This document shows, piece after piece, positions 12,748-24,589 of a stretch of DNA of 64,000 nucleotides. The DNA is from Sclerotinia nivalis (lineage: Eukaryota; Ascomycota; Leotiomycetes; Helotiales; Sclerotiniaceae). The notes beneath the pieces were generated by a model. That model was given only the letters and a program-made list of their open reading frames with translations, did not search any database and was not told the DNA's origin. The stretch is taken from contig JAPEIS010000004.1 in the NCBI GenBank assembly GCA_029531795.1, positions 124,001 through 188,000 of the forward strand. Direction: 5' to 3'. The stretch's first letter is position 1; the number at the start of each line of letters is the position of its first letter. Made by a program: the position numbers and the translations under genes.

Positions 12748-15037
12748 TCAATGTTCACAGAAACTATAACCAATCGACTGCCATTCCTCTCCAGCCCTTC
12801 TGACAAACGCACTACGCTCTCTCATCAAGTTAATTCGATGCTCCTTAGCCTCTTCAATTCCCATAGGTAGTGGATTTGAATCGACATGAAAGTGCTTTCG
12901 CACCATCTCCATCAATTCTGGTGATAACTTCATATCCTTTGCTGAATTATTCGTGTGTAGGCCGTTTTCATTCAAAAGAGTTACTAGCTCAGCGGGAAGC
13001 TTTCCCATGGCTTTGCTGCGAGCTTCGGGAGTATCACCAAAGACCGACTCTAACCACCAGTCCATTTGTTGTGGTGGTACATTTGCAGTGGAGATGATTC
13101 GTACGTGTGGGTCTACAAGCCATAGTGCAATGAATCGTCTATGACCTGGTTTTGTTGGATCTTTTAAGCGGAATGAAGAAACTTTATGTTGACTTTTGTA
13201 TATATTAGTATCCATGCTCTGAAGAGTCAAAATCTAGCACTTACAAAACATTGGGAAAAGCAAGTAATCTTCCTTGACGTGTTTCAACGCTACCATAATT
13301 TTGAAGGCATGGAGAGTTTTGCTGTCCGAGATTTGTTCCATAAACCTGCTCTAGCCAATCATATGCATTTAGTCCAACTTTGAAATCATCGTAGAGGTCT
13401 TCCATTGTCTGCATACGGAATGAGAGATCGCTCGAAGTTATGTTTTCACTATCGAGGTAATAAAGCGCTGTGCCACAAATGTGTTCATTCATTTGTCCTT
13501 CGATCTTGAAACATTAGTACCAGGTTTTTTTTTTCATTTGATTGAGTTTCACTTACATGCCAACCACCCATTGGAAATTCGGGTTTTTCTGGTGTGAGCT
13601 CAATAGAAGCAATTTTGACAATGACTTGCAGACCGGATTTTTCGAATTTCTTTGAAAGACATTTCTTCGGTTCTCTTGAATAATTTACATCTTCGAAAGA
13701 AGGCTCTGGAATAACGGGTTTGCGTAACAACCTCCATTTTTCCTCGGCATCTTCCTCATCTTCTTCATCTTCTTCACTGTCAGTGTCTTCAATGTTTATG
13801 TCGACCTCACCACCATTGCCATGGTCGTTCTCATTTTGGTCATCTACTTCCATCGTCGGACTTTCTACCACATGTGCAGCTGCTCTAGGGCCCGAAAGGA
13901 TCCAATTATCACCGTTCTCGTCACTATAATCATGTTAGAATTAAAAGCCTCATCTCAAGAATTGGGAAGTGAAATTTACTCTGGATTTTCTGGATAAGGA
14001 AATCTAGGCTCGATTCGTCCAGCTCCATCCTTTTCTTCATAGTTCACGGCAACAGTGAGACATTGATCCCATAAGGGAAGCGCAGTCTCGACCAATTTTT
14101 CAATCGTGTGGTAGATTTCAGGGTATTTCGTTGGATGAATGTTGTTGATGTAGCTGGTAAATTTGACCTTGCCATCTTCTTGGAAAGCGACATTTGCAGG
14201 AAGCCATTGATACGTGTTTGACCAATAATGTTGTTTGTCTCCACTGAATGAATGCCCTTTTGGCTCGTACTTCACCCCTCCAAATGAACCTTTTCCTACC
14301 CATTTCTCAATGGCATCATTAACTCCAACGACTTCGTCCTTCAAAACCCTACTGCGTCCATAAACTAAAGGATACATTGAAGGATGTACTAGATCTTGAA
14401 CCATATCATTTGAGTTGGGATGCCAGTCGAGAGATGAAGATTGGTCACTCTTAAGCGTATCAAAAGCTTTGCGCAAAGAATTGTGAAGATCCTCAGAGAC
14501 CAGATTGTCTGATTTTGCAATAGATGCGCAGGCGTCAAGTGTTGGTATGATACCTGTCTTCTCATAATATTTTGCCTTGCTTTGAAGTTCTTTAATACAC
14601 TTTTCAACACCAGATTAGTTTCAACTTGAGAGGTCAACATATCGAGGGCTGCTTACACAATCAAAGCTATTCGCATTCATGATGCCTGCCAATCCTTTGC
14701 CGAACATATTATCATCAGATAATTTGACCTTGCCTTCCTTGTTCCAAAATTGGTGCTTATCACGGATTGCTATGTTACAAAATTGTTCATCTGGAATGGC
14801 CAGAGCTTCTTCACGCCACTTGGATACAATTTCTTCATCAAAGACTTTCTTATGCCATTCTTCCTTATCTGTGAGTCGATCCATGACGCTCATCATGGCA
14901 AGTTCTCGAACTAAAATTAACTTGGAGATAGCACCCCAGCAATCACCATGGACGCCGATAGGATAGTGACTTCGATTTTCTCTGTTATCCTGTGGATCGT
15001 AGCGTAGGGAAAGACCTAAGCCTGGATAGTCTGGCAT
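12748..15037 (-). CDS. DUF4246 protein, probable 2OG-Fe(II) oxygenase-like fold
   Basis: Five exons on the minus strand: 15037-14657, 14599-13980, 13923-13557, 13504-13245 and 13192-12748. Together they give 690 aa, and the coding length is an exact multiple of three. DUF4246 landmarks: N-terminal PDYPGLGLSLRYDPQDNREN, SLDWHPNSNDMVQDLVHPS, the centre LPANVAFQEDGKVKFTSYIN, LPLWDQCL, and C-terminal GHRRFIALWLVDP and WQSIGYSFCEH. The last intron has a textbook TACTAAT branch site. An acidic run (EEDEEDEEDAEEK) lies near residue 400. The pattern WH456-I-E458 ... GH560-R-R562 resembles the HxD/E...H...R set of 2-oxoglutarate oxygenases; catalysis is inference. DUF4246 proteins are widespread in fungi and uncharacterised as far as I know. 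It reads in tandem with PAN3, about 970 bp downstream of it. Confidence 0.92.
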
Positions 15038-16005
15038 GATGAATGACTTTATGGATTGGTGTTTGATCGCAATTCTGCAATCAATTGAAAAAGCGACAGA
15101 GTGAAGTGCGATGGAACAGGAATTGACCTTGAGGTAATATAAATCCTCAAATGAAGTTGAAGTCGCAAGGGTTGTTGACCCGACATGATGGTAATGGATA
15201 ACATCATTACCCCAATTTTAATCTTCTGTCTGTTCGTACCTGATACGGATATGATGCCTAAAATTGAGGTCGGACCGCGTAATCACGTGGTGTGTGTTAT
15301 TCTGATATCGACCCCGTTGTCAAGGGTTTCGATTATGGACCTAATAAGGGCATTACAGTGCTTCTATAAAACTGCACTGAGAAGCCTCGACAAATTTAAA
15401 TACAACCAACTATATTGAACTACCTCACAATCACCCGTCTACATCTATTCCCCCCACAAAAGCAATTCATCACTGTCAAAATCCATTTCATTGTTTCGTC
15501 ATTTTTGCGCTGTTGATATTGTTATAGGCTACTCACCATCACCTTCAAAGATAAATCCTACAGAATAGACAATCCCCCGTTTCCCATCTCTTTTTCCTTC
15601 CAACTCTATGCTCCCCATTTTACCACTTCCGTCCAGAACTCTCAGCACAACATCCATGAAACCTGCAATATGCAGCACACTACCAACGCCGACACCCATT
15701 GAATCCCATCCATTCTCCCCCTATTTCCTCCCTCAAAATTCAATATTCACATGCAATAAAAGTAAATTTCCTTGATTGTTCTCCTGCATATGTTTTTCTA
15801 ATTCAATACTCTCCTGTTCATCTCCATCTCCATCAGACTTTATTTCATTTCTCTACTCTTCTCTTCTTCCCAAATTATACCCTCCTTTCACCAATACCCT
15901 TTCAATATTGACCCCTCCCAAGACTTCTTAACGAGGTCAGTAAAGACAACCATATATTTCCAATTTCCATCACTCACCCCTTCACCACCTATCGCAACCT
16001 AATCC
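15038..16005. other. intergenic spacer
   Basis: Promoter region of the DUF4246 gene and 3' region of PAN3, both minus-strand. The right half is pyrimidine-rich on the plus strand. No gene supported. Confidence 0.5.
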
Positions 16006-19000
16006 TTAAAATCTCTTCCCTGGCTTCTGCAAATCTCCCCAAGCAGCATTAACCTGTTTCTTAATATCCTTAAAACTAACAATAAAACAGTTCTCTCCAT
16101 CCCTACTCGTCAATTGAATCTTTTCATCACTCCCCGCATCCAATTTATTCAAACACTTCAGTATCCACGCCATGTCCGTAACTGGTCTTCCATCTGCATC
16201 AAGCGGATGAAATACGTAATCTCTGAAAAGTTTCAATATGTATCGCTCACCTACTTCACTCCATTGAACATTGGTATCGTATTCGGGTCGTTCATTAATG
16301 TTGCCCAACTTGGCCATTAAGCGGACGAGTCGACTATTTTCAAGCTCGCGATAAAGTTCAGAGGTTATTTCGTCACGAGCTTGGAGGGAACTGTCGAGAG
16401 CAGTGGTCATACGGCCAGAGATACCTCGCATGAAGGTTTCTAGATCTTTAGGTTCGGTAGTAGAAGGCGTAGTTAAAAGCCATCTTATTGTGTCGATAAG
16501 CTCAACGGAGTAAAATCTGCTGAGGCTTTCGACGTTGGTTTTCAAGACTTGAGCGGTGGTTTGAGGTGTAATTGTTGCATTAACTGTAGCTAAGGATAAC
16601 ATGAGCACGCCGAACAAGCACAGGTCTTCACATTGAAGTTCCTTTATGTCGCGTCGATATTCGTAATGAAGGATATCGAATATTGGACATGCATTTAGAC
16701 GTATTCGATTTTTGTCTGTAAGGATAACTTTGCTCAAATGCATGCATCGCACAGCAAAGTTGGCTTGATGTACAGCCTTGATGGCTAATGTAATCTGTAC
16801 AATGTATGCCCATAGAGTGTCTTCAGATATCCGGGAGTTTTGTCGAGATCCATATCGGTTTGTGTTTGTGGCGGAGAAATGAACCTCTAAAAGAGTTTTT
16901 GAAAGTGGGTGATAATTTGTGACAATTATTAAGGAACTACCATCCTTAAATTGCCTGGTAGTAAAAGCATCAATGAACGATACTACACCAGCACTATTGA
17001 CTTCATTCCATTTTTTCACAGCACGAATTGCTTTATCATTAGCGAGAGTATATCCTAAATATGGTAAATGTTGATTCAAATAAATTTCAGATAAATTTTC
17101 CTCACCTTCCAGTCTTCGTAAACAGTAATACTTTCCATTCTTTTCTAATGTCGCTTTATATACCCAACTTATGCACCCAAAAACAGTGTTATTCCTGTTT
17201 TGAGTTGTATCCAAAGCGACCAAAGAATGGTATGAGTTTGGTGGTGTACCAATATTTGGTAGGGTATCTAATTGAATTAGTACTGGAATCATCATCTTAT
17301 TTCCTATACTTACTTAGCATTACTTGATGAGAAGCTTCAGACTTTCTTTGAAGTTCTTCACGAAGCCGGTCGGATAAGAAAAGGTCGTGAATCGATTTTT
17401 GATAAGGTGTCAAATTATCCGTATGTGGACCAATTGGCGCATAGAAGTGATAATTCAAAGGCTGAACGTTATAGCTTGGTTGTCCTTGAAAGTATGCTCC
17501 ACCTGTTGCTACTCCTGCTGCTAAATTGCTAATGTCTTCTTGATAGTGGTTCGGGAAAGAGGTAGGAATTCCTTGAGAGACGCCTCCCATTGAGAAAGGA
17601 TCATACGGTGCTTCGGGAGTAGCACCATTGGTGGGAATCTTGTCTTAAATCAGCATGTAATCCAGTATGTCTAAGGTACTTTCAAGCCACTTTTTAATGC
17701 ACAAACTTAACAAAATTGAGATAGAATTCGAGAATACACGAATTAGTGCTTACATTCTGAGAGAGATCATAGTTTTGTGGAGTAAAATCTCTTTGAGTTG
17801 GATTAAATTGAGGTATTTCTGGGTCGAGTTGAGCGTTTGGTGTAGCAGTTCCGCTTGCAAGTCCTCGAGGTGTAAATGGAGCCGCATTGGCAGCTTGTGA
17901 AATGACTGAAGCTCCTTTGTTGGATGCGGGTAAAGCTGCTGGTGTGAAAGAAGGTGAATCTACATTCAAAGCTTTTTTGGGTCTGTCATTGTCAGAGTCA
18001 GTTTTAAACAGTGAAGAGTATAGTTGTTGCCCCTCTTTCGATTTCGGATTTGGACCAAGTTGCTGATTTGAGGTATCAACATCGCCTTCAGGTCTACCAT
18101 TTTCAGCAAAGGAAGGAGTTGCGGTATGTGAAGTTTTGGATGCTGGTCGCTTGGTTGATGTATCATCATTGGATGGCGGTTTAGTTGCACCAGGTGGAAT
18201 TTTGGAAGGAGGTGAAACATTGGGATCAGCTGGTACACTGAGAACAGTAAGGACTTTCGAAAGAGCTGAGACGATGGGGGTAGTTGGAACGTTGGAATGA
18301 TGTGGATTATTCACAGGACTCGCAGCATTGGACCGTTCTACGGTAGGATCCGCAGCAGTGTCTGTTTCAATTTGGGGATTCGATAAGTTCAAATCAAGTG
18401 GTTCCACTGTGTCTTTCAATTCTTGGGTATGGGGGGACCGTAAAATCGAATGTGGTGAGCCTATTGCAGTACTAGTCATCCCTGGAACCTTGGCGGAAAG
18501 CGATGGAGACCCATTTGCCCTAAAAGACTTCGTGGTTTCGCCAGACCCTGTTGCCGCAGTAGTTTTAGGAGTCAGATCTGCTTGACCATTGTTCGTATAA
18601 ATCTCAGAGATTCCAACACCACTTTCAACCATTGTTTTCCCACCATGTGAAATAAGAGAACGTCCTGTTGCAGTAGTACTTTGTAGCTGTGATTGACTGA
18701 TTTTCCGTAGCTCCTCTTTCTTTCGTGGTGTAGTGTCTAGCTTGGATGAATTGGGTAATCGATGGGATGGATCTAATACTGAGAATTTTGTTTCGCTCTC
18801 AAAACGTGATGGACTATCAATTGAACCCGAACCTGAACCCTTTTGTCCAGATCGTCGTTTTCTTTTGCGAGATTTTTTTACGGGACTAGATTCATCCAGT
18901 TGATCCTCGACATCTGATTGCTCATCTTGCTGGTCTTCTTCGTCATCTGCAAGCTTAGTCGAGCCAAATCCGTGAGCCGTAAGGCTGCCAAGCTTCTTGA

Positions 19001-19872
19001 ATATGTCCATCCCTGCACTAATTCGTTGTTGTTGATGTACAAGAGGTTGTTGCGCATTGAAACCCAAGAAATACATAGGTAGGGAAAAGCCAGAAGGTGT
19101 AATTTTAGAACCACAGTAAAGACAGGATAGGCAGGTAACACCTCCATAAAAATCCAGGTATAGTAGGAGCCATCCACGAGACCGGAAAAGTGGCCAGAAG
19201 GAATGTCCATGACCCCAAAGCCAGATGTCAACGCAATTTTGAACAATGGAAACAAGAGATTGATCAATTGCAATATTGGATATGAATTCCGAAACAGGCT
19301 CGGCCCAATGCTGAATTGACGACTCAGCAGCTTTGAAGAGTTTTTCCTTCACTCCCGAACAAAAACCTGTCAAGATACGTCGTCGGAGCGCATAGTGTCA
19401 AGCACTTGAATATTATTCCACGGTTTGCTTGATCAAAGTAAGGTCCAATGCCCTCTAATTCCAATACCACTGAAGTTTTATCTCTCGAGAGTCCGAAAAA
19501 TTAAGAAGAAATATCCAAGTCAAGGTCCGTTTGAGGTTCCGAATACCCGGCGAAATCGAAATCGAAGAGAGCCATATTCTATTTTAGATATGAAGAAATT
19601 GTAATCAACTTACTGATCAACCACTCCTCCAAGTCCCTTGTTAGGATCATGATTAAAAGCACAACCTTGATCTTCATAACGACAATGACCATATATCAAG
19701 ACATTTCGACATAAAGTATCCTTTGCGTTTTCTAGCACAGCCTCGTCAATATCCGTTTTCCTTTCCTAAATAAATGCAATCAAGAATGCCCCTAAAACAT
19801 ACCACGTCCTTTCGGTCTCGGAGAACTTGTCGGTCTGCGAAGTTCAGGTTGATTAAATCTTGTAGCCGCCAT
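16006..19872 (-). CDS. pan3: PAN3, PAN2-PAN3 poly(A) deadenylase regulatory subunit
   Basis: Recruits and regulates the PAN2 nuclease that trims mRNA poly(A) tails in the cytoplasm. Six exons, 19872-19803, 19731-19614, 17982-17754, 17638-17314, 17267-17106 and 17054-16006, give 650 aa with every phase matching. Domains: a CCCH zinc finger, C31-x8-C40-x6-C47-x3-H51, binding poly(A); a PAM2 motif LNVDSPSFTP (68-77) for poly(A)-binding protein; a pseudokinase from FGCISWVYKATLEKNG through LRRLEG to HLSKVILTDKNRIRL; then a coiled coil and the C-terminal knob (FRDYVFHPLDADGRPV, DMAWILKCLNKLDAG). Intron 2 (19613-17983) is 1631 nt, against 51-115 nt for the others, and encloses a long open frame listed separately. 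Intron 5 (17105-17055) is 51 nt and stop-free. The gene is divergent from the UBX gene. Confidence 0.95.
17983..19403 (-). CDS. long open frame inside PAN3 intron 2, function unknown
   Basis: A stop-free stretch of about 470 codons occupies most of PAN3 intron 2 on the same strand. It runs in frame straight through the acceptor into PAN3 exon 3. A methionine at 19010 would give MDIFKKLGSLTAHGFGS, then an acidic DEEDQQDEQSDVEDQ run, a basic bipartite-like nuclear signal (KKSRKRKRRSGQK) and about 300 Ser/Thr/Pro/Asn-rich residues. Upstream of that methionine the frame stays open to about 19403 with a tryptophan- and cysteine-rich segment that looks less protein-like. No family recognised. It could be an alternative 5' part of PAN3 (intron retained or internal promoter), replacing the zinc finger and keeping PAM2 and pseudokinase, or an inserted fragment of another gene. 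Open length and composition favour protein coding; use in the cell is unproven. Confidence 0.45.
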
Positions 19873-20723
19873 TGTTTAATATTATATTCTAAGTTCTTGT
19901 TTCGAGATAGATATAACTATCTGCCGGACCCCAATGACACTTTAGGAAGCCTAATGATAGGGAATCATATTAGCTCAGCTCAATTCAACTAATGCGACGG
20001 ATTTTCAAGTATCATCCGGTGCCTTTCCAAAATCCTTAACCAAAGTAACATGCGAAGGGATTAAAATGAAGGGGGCGGGTGATAGATGTTCTATTTTGCT
20101 CACTTGAATCTGGCGGACATTTCCTAAAATCCAATGACACGAAGATGGTTCCTTATATGAGATGAGGGTACAACAGGAATGATTTCAATATGAAAAGTTA
20201 TACAAAGAAATATTGCCAAAGAATGTGCATATCAAAATTAAAGTGATAGCCTAGCACATTCAACGAAAGTCTAGATTTTTATTCGTGTTGAGGCTGAGGA
20301 TGAAGATACCAAATATATAGGTAGGTAGTAATAGAATGACGCGGGGGTGGATGTTCCTTTTGGAAGTTGTACAAGTACCTTAGTATGTATGTTTTATGCG
20401 ATCCGATAAAGAAGTTAACAAATCATGGAGAAAGTTATGGATCCAGATTGTTCCTTCAGCCTTAGTGGCTTTGACTGAGAAGGGACGGAATTACTATTTA
20501 TCCGAAACCGATGATGTGGCTTGATTATTGAAACATTCATCATTGATTCTAGAACTTATGTGCTCACGTACTTTGTATAAAATATTACAATGTTACTCTG
20601 AATTGTAAGAATCTTCACTCATATCATATCCGACCACACACTCAACGATATTCCTACTTAATATGCAAACATAAATCAAGGACTCCCTGTCTTTTGGACA
20701 ACATTACAACAAACAATCAAACA
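19873..20723. promoter_or_regulatory. divergent promoter region PAN3 / UBX gene
   Basis: 851-bp spacer between the start codons of PAN3 (minus) and the UBX gene (plus), so both promoters must lie here. No convincing factor site could be singled out. Confidence 0.4.
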
Positions 20724-22274
20724 ATGGCTACTCTAGATACCGATACAAGCCAGCTGTCCGAATCACAGCAGGCAGCCTTACAACAATTACTTGCAGTAAC
20801 TGGTCAAGAAGTTGATCAAGCTGTACCTTTACTACAGAGATCACAATGGAGTGTTGAGGTAAGAATTTGAGTCCTTCATTTTAATTTGTCAGTACTACTT
20901 ATTAATTCTTAATAGATAGCAATCGCAAAGTTCTTTGATGGCGAAGATGATTCTTTAACGGCAGCAGGTCTAGCAGCTCGAAATGTTCCACCTCCTCGAG
21001 CTTCAAGACAAGAAAACCTTCAATATAGTCTCCTTAATGAATCCTCAAATCGATCGAGAGTGCGAAATGTGGACTCGGCTCCAAGGATTGTTCCTCAACC
21101 AGAAGATCAAATAATTCGACGACCAAATCTCATTTTCGCTATACTATTCGCACCATTCAGTGTACTTTACAAAATTTTCTCTATGGGATATAGAGCTTTC
21201 GCATTTCTATTCCCTTTCCTACCAAGGTTCAGACCTACCGGCGCATCAAATACAATGGGGAGGAGATCACTTAAACTAAGAGATACAGCAACACGTACAA
21301 AGCGCGAATTTGAGGAAGAATATGGACCAAATAATTTACCATTTTTTGATGGAGGTTATGCACAGGCTTTGGACCTTGCAAAGAAAGATCTCAAATTTCT
21401 CATTGTTCATTTAATGTCTCCAGAACATGATGATACATCTGATTTCGTTCGTCAAACCTTACTTTCCGAAGAAGTCACCACATTCCTTGGGGATAAAACC
21501 AACAACATAATATTCTGGGTAGGAGATGTCCGAGATTCAGAAGCATATCAAGTCTCTTCCGCTTTACGATGTACCAAGTTTCCATTCACAGCCTTAATTA
21601 CTCATACACCTGATCAAGGAGCTACATCAATGTCAGTTATTGCCAGAATATCCGGATCAGAATCACCTAGGGCATTTATTGCAAAATTACAAAGTGCAAT
21701 AGGACAACATTCCGAAAAATTAGCTGCAGTTCGTGCACAACGTTCAGCTCAAAATTTCGAGCGTACATTGAGAGAAGAGCAAGATTCTGCTTATGAGCAA
21801 TCTTTAGCACAAGATAGAGAACGTGCTAGACAGAGAAGGGAAGCCGAAGCTGCTGCAGCAGCAGAAGAAAAGAGAAAGAAGGATGAAGAAGAAGCAGCTG
21901 CTAAATTAGCAGAAAATCGAAAACATTGGAAACAATGGAGAGTACAAACTATCAAACCAGAACCTGAGCCTGGAACCAATATTGTGCGAGTCGCATTAAG
22001 AATGCCAGAAGGTGCTAGAATTACCCGACGTTTCGAAGCCAATTCAGAAATTGAAGAACTTTATGCATTCGTAGAATGTCATGATTTACTTCAAGATGAC
22101 AAGGAATATAGTAGGCAAAAGCCGGAAGGATATGAACATAAATATTATTTCAGATTAGTTCAAAGTATACCGAGAGTGGTATATGAAGTTGGAGAAGGAG
22201 GAACAATTGGGGAAAGAGTTGGCAAGAGTGCAAACTTGATTGTTGAACCTATTGATGATGATGATAATGAGTAA
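20724..22274 (+). CDS. UBX-domain ERAD factor (FAF2/UBXD8, Ubx2-like)
   Basis: Recruits the Cdc48/p97 ATPase to the ER membrane for degradation of misfolded proteins, by family knowledge. Two exons, 20724-20858 and 20916-22274, give 497 aa. Order: UBA-like helix bundle (about 10-55: QQLLAVTGQEVDQAVPLLQR); a hydrophobic hairpin membrane insert (about 115-145: IFAILFAPFSVLYKIFSMGY, then AFLFPFLP); a thioredoxin-like UAS domain (about 165-310: FLIVHLMSPEHDD, FWVGDVRDSEAYQVS, FPFTALI); a charged coiled coil rich in Arg/Glu/Ala (about 310-380); and a C-terminal UBX domain (about 400-490: IVRVALRMPEGARITRRF). The domain order, including the hairpin, is that of FAF2. It shares a divergent promoter region with PAN3. 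Confidence 0.93.
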
Positions 22275-23854
22275 GGATGAGGTGGTAATTTAGTTGATGC
22301 TGATGTGGTATGGCATGGTATGGTATGGTATATCATATCATGGGCGTTGGAATTGGTTCCGGCGCTGGTTTATATCTATAATTGTATGACGCATCACTGC
22401 GGGGTGGCATAGACTCTTTACAAATGAATTCATCTATCATCAAGAATTACCTTCATCCTCTCTTACAATGAGACAATCCCCTACTCCCAAACTGTACCTC
22501 TCGCCCGTTAACCACTACATCATTCCTCACCCTTAACCTTACCTTTTCCTTACCTAGACTACCTGAGCACTTCATTCCACTCATGACTTCTCAAACTTCG
22601 CCTTAAACCGAAATAACTCCCTTTATATTCCCCTCCAAAGCTCCTCTCCTCTGCACAATCCCAAACTGTCCCCTCGCTCTCCTCATATTATACCAATCTT
22701 CCACATATGACATAGATCCGGAAACCAATTTTTTCATGTCTGAAGGATATCGATATAGTTCATTCGAAACTCATTTTTTAAAGACATCAAATTATATCAA
22801 ATTATGTATATCAAAAAAAGATCTAAAGACCAACAAGATCTTAACCCTTGGGAAATTACAGTCTCGAATAGAATAGACTTCTGACATATGCATCTATGGA
22901 TTGCATAATAATACCTTCTCTTCCAATACATAGAGCTATTATTCAACTACAAGCTCCATTACCTACCTCCTAAAAGAACCCCTCCATCCCTCAATACATC
23001 CCCCCCTCAATTCCTCCCCTTCTAGCTTCATCCCATAATCTTGCATCTCCTATTCTACCTCCATACGTATAGACTGATGTATATCCCGCTGCTGTTCCTC
23101 CTGTTTCATGTGGATATGATCTATATATCAAATGAATGTTAGAGATTGGTGAGTGGAGCGTGTAAGTGAAGAGGGAAGAAGAAATAAGGGGTAATGATGA
23201 TAGCCGAAGGAGGGGTAAGTAGAAAATTGATAAAAGAAAATAAGAAGATAGGGTACGAAATAGGAATAGAGATAGGGAATAGAGATGGTATCTATACTTA
23301 TAGATAATGAAACATAAATGGGAGTAGACTAATCAAAAACCCGAACAACTTTCCCAAGATTACTTAAATCGAACTTTCAAAACCCCTCGGCCTCCCTCAC
23401 CAGCAAAAGAAAGAAACAGAATGAAAGAATAAAAACAACCAATTCCATCGAGATCCAAAGAATAGCGACTCCAAAGTCCGAAACTTTCGAACAATACATC
23501 AACCAAAACCCCCCCATCATTCTCATTACTGGGAAAATGGGGAAGTAATAAATCTGCCTCCTAAAGACAAACCCCGCTTCGATTATAGGAATAAATCACA
23601 ACCTCCCCTCTTCAAAAATCACATATCAAAAAACAATATTCCCTCCTATCCTCTTACTGTACATGAACTCAAATCAAGCTCAAACCCGAGAACTCAAGAA
23701 CTCACATCCCAAATCCCCCTCAGCCTCCCCGCCCCCAAACCAAAAAAAAACAACTCACCCCTTACACCCATATCCATACCCATACCCATACCCATACCCA
23801 CAACAACCAACCGGATCCTCAATCCACTCCACCAATCTAAAACCACTCCTCAAA
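22275..23854. other. intergenic spacer with CCATAC repeat
   Basis: Between the convergent 3' ends of the UBX gene and the serine-rich hypothetical. C-rich/A-rich on the plus strand. A 67-codon plus frame at 23663-23866 is mostly Pro/Tyr repeat and is not supported. Confidence 0.5.
23767..23801. repeat. (CCATAC)n / CCCATA tandem repeat
   Basis: About five tandem hexamers CCCATA in non-coding DNA just 3' of the serine-rich gene. Confidence 0.75.
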
Positions 23855-24589
23855 CTAAAAGGATGAATACATTTTTTTTAAAAACGGTTTGATTATTTTC
23901 CTCTTCTTTTCTTCTTCCTTTTCCTTCTCTTTGTTCTCATCTTCATTTTTATTCTTATTCTTATCCTGTTTATCCTCTTTATTTTTGGGATTTTTGGAAT
24001 GGAAGTTTGATTTTGATTTTGGGATCGATTTTGCGAAGAGGGACTTTGATGGGAAAGATGAAGATGTTTTTGAAGATGAAGGGGAAGACATATTACTAGC
24101 CGTAGAGGTGCTAGGTGTTGATTGCAAAGAGGTTGTGGATAGAGCTGGCGATGTCGATGGCGAAAAATCCAGTACGGGAGAAGTTTGAGAAGAAGAATGG
24201 GAATAGTTATATGACTCGCTGGGATAACCAAGCGTATAGGTTGAATATGTACTAGCAGGACTTCTATCAATCCCTTGCTTTTTAATCCGCTTTAAATTAA
24301 TCTCTGAGTCTGGATTTGAATCTGGATCTGAACGCGGTATTGGCAATGTCCCCGTAGCTGCTGAGATCGATATATATGATGGCTCATTTGTATATGATGT
24401 CTCATTCGTACATGACACTGCGGCTGGTGAAAAATATTGTATCAATTGATCAGAGAAGAGGTCCGATTCCTCAATTTTCGAAACCGTGATCTCGGAAAAG
24501 GATTTAATGGATGAAGAAATAAATGATGTACGTCTAAAAGAAGTTCTTTTAAAAGGAGAACGACGACGGCGTTGGTGGGAAGGAGACAT
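23855..24589 (-). CDS. serine-rich hypothetical protein
   Basis: Predicted 244 aa from the ATG at 24589 (MSPSHQRRRRSPFKRTSF); the frame is also open upstream, but the context there looks less coding. No family recognised. It starts with an arginine-rich stretch. A long Ser/Thr/Pro/Tyr-rich middle (SSSQTSPVLDFSPSTSPA, STPSTSTASNMSSPSSS) follows, and it ends in a highly charged Lys/Glu/Asn run with the C-terminus IIKPFLKKMYSSF. Probably intrinsically disordered; many SP/TP sites suggest phosphorylation. It could be a real fungal orphan protein or a chance open frame in low-complexity DNA; the basic N-terminus and clean end make a gene somewhat more likely. Confidence 0.5.
   Translation of the reverse strand: MSPSHQRRRRSPFKRTSFRRTSFISSSIKSFSEITVSKIEESDLFSDQLIQYFSPAAVSCTNETSYTNEPSYISISAATGTLPIPRSDPDSNPDSEINLKRIKKQGIDRSPASTYSTYTLGYPSESYNYSHSSSQTSPVLDFSPSTSPALSTTSLQSTPSTSTASNMSSPSSSKTSSSFPSKSLFAKSIPKSKSNFHSKNPKNKEDKQDKNKNKNEDENKEKEKEEEKKRKIIKPFLKKMYSSF

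Noticed and set aside
18328..18585. plus-strand 85-codon frame inside PAN3 intron 2
   Set aside because: Mirror of the long minus-strand frame; no features of its own.
23663..23866. 67-codon plus-strand frame with Pro-Tyr repeats
   Set aside because: Produced by the CCATAC microsatellite; no similarity or splice context.
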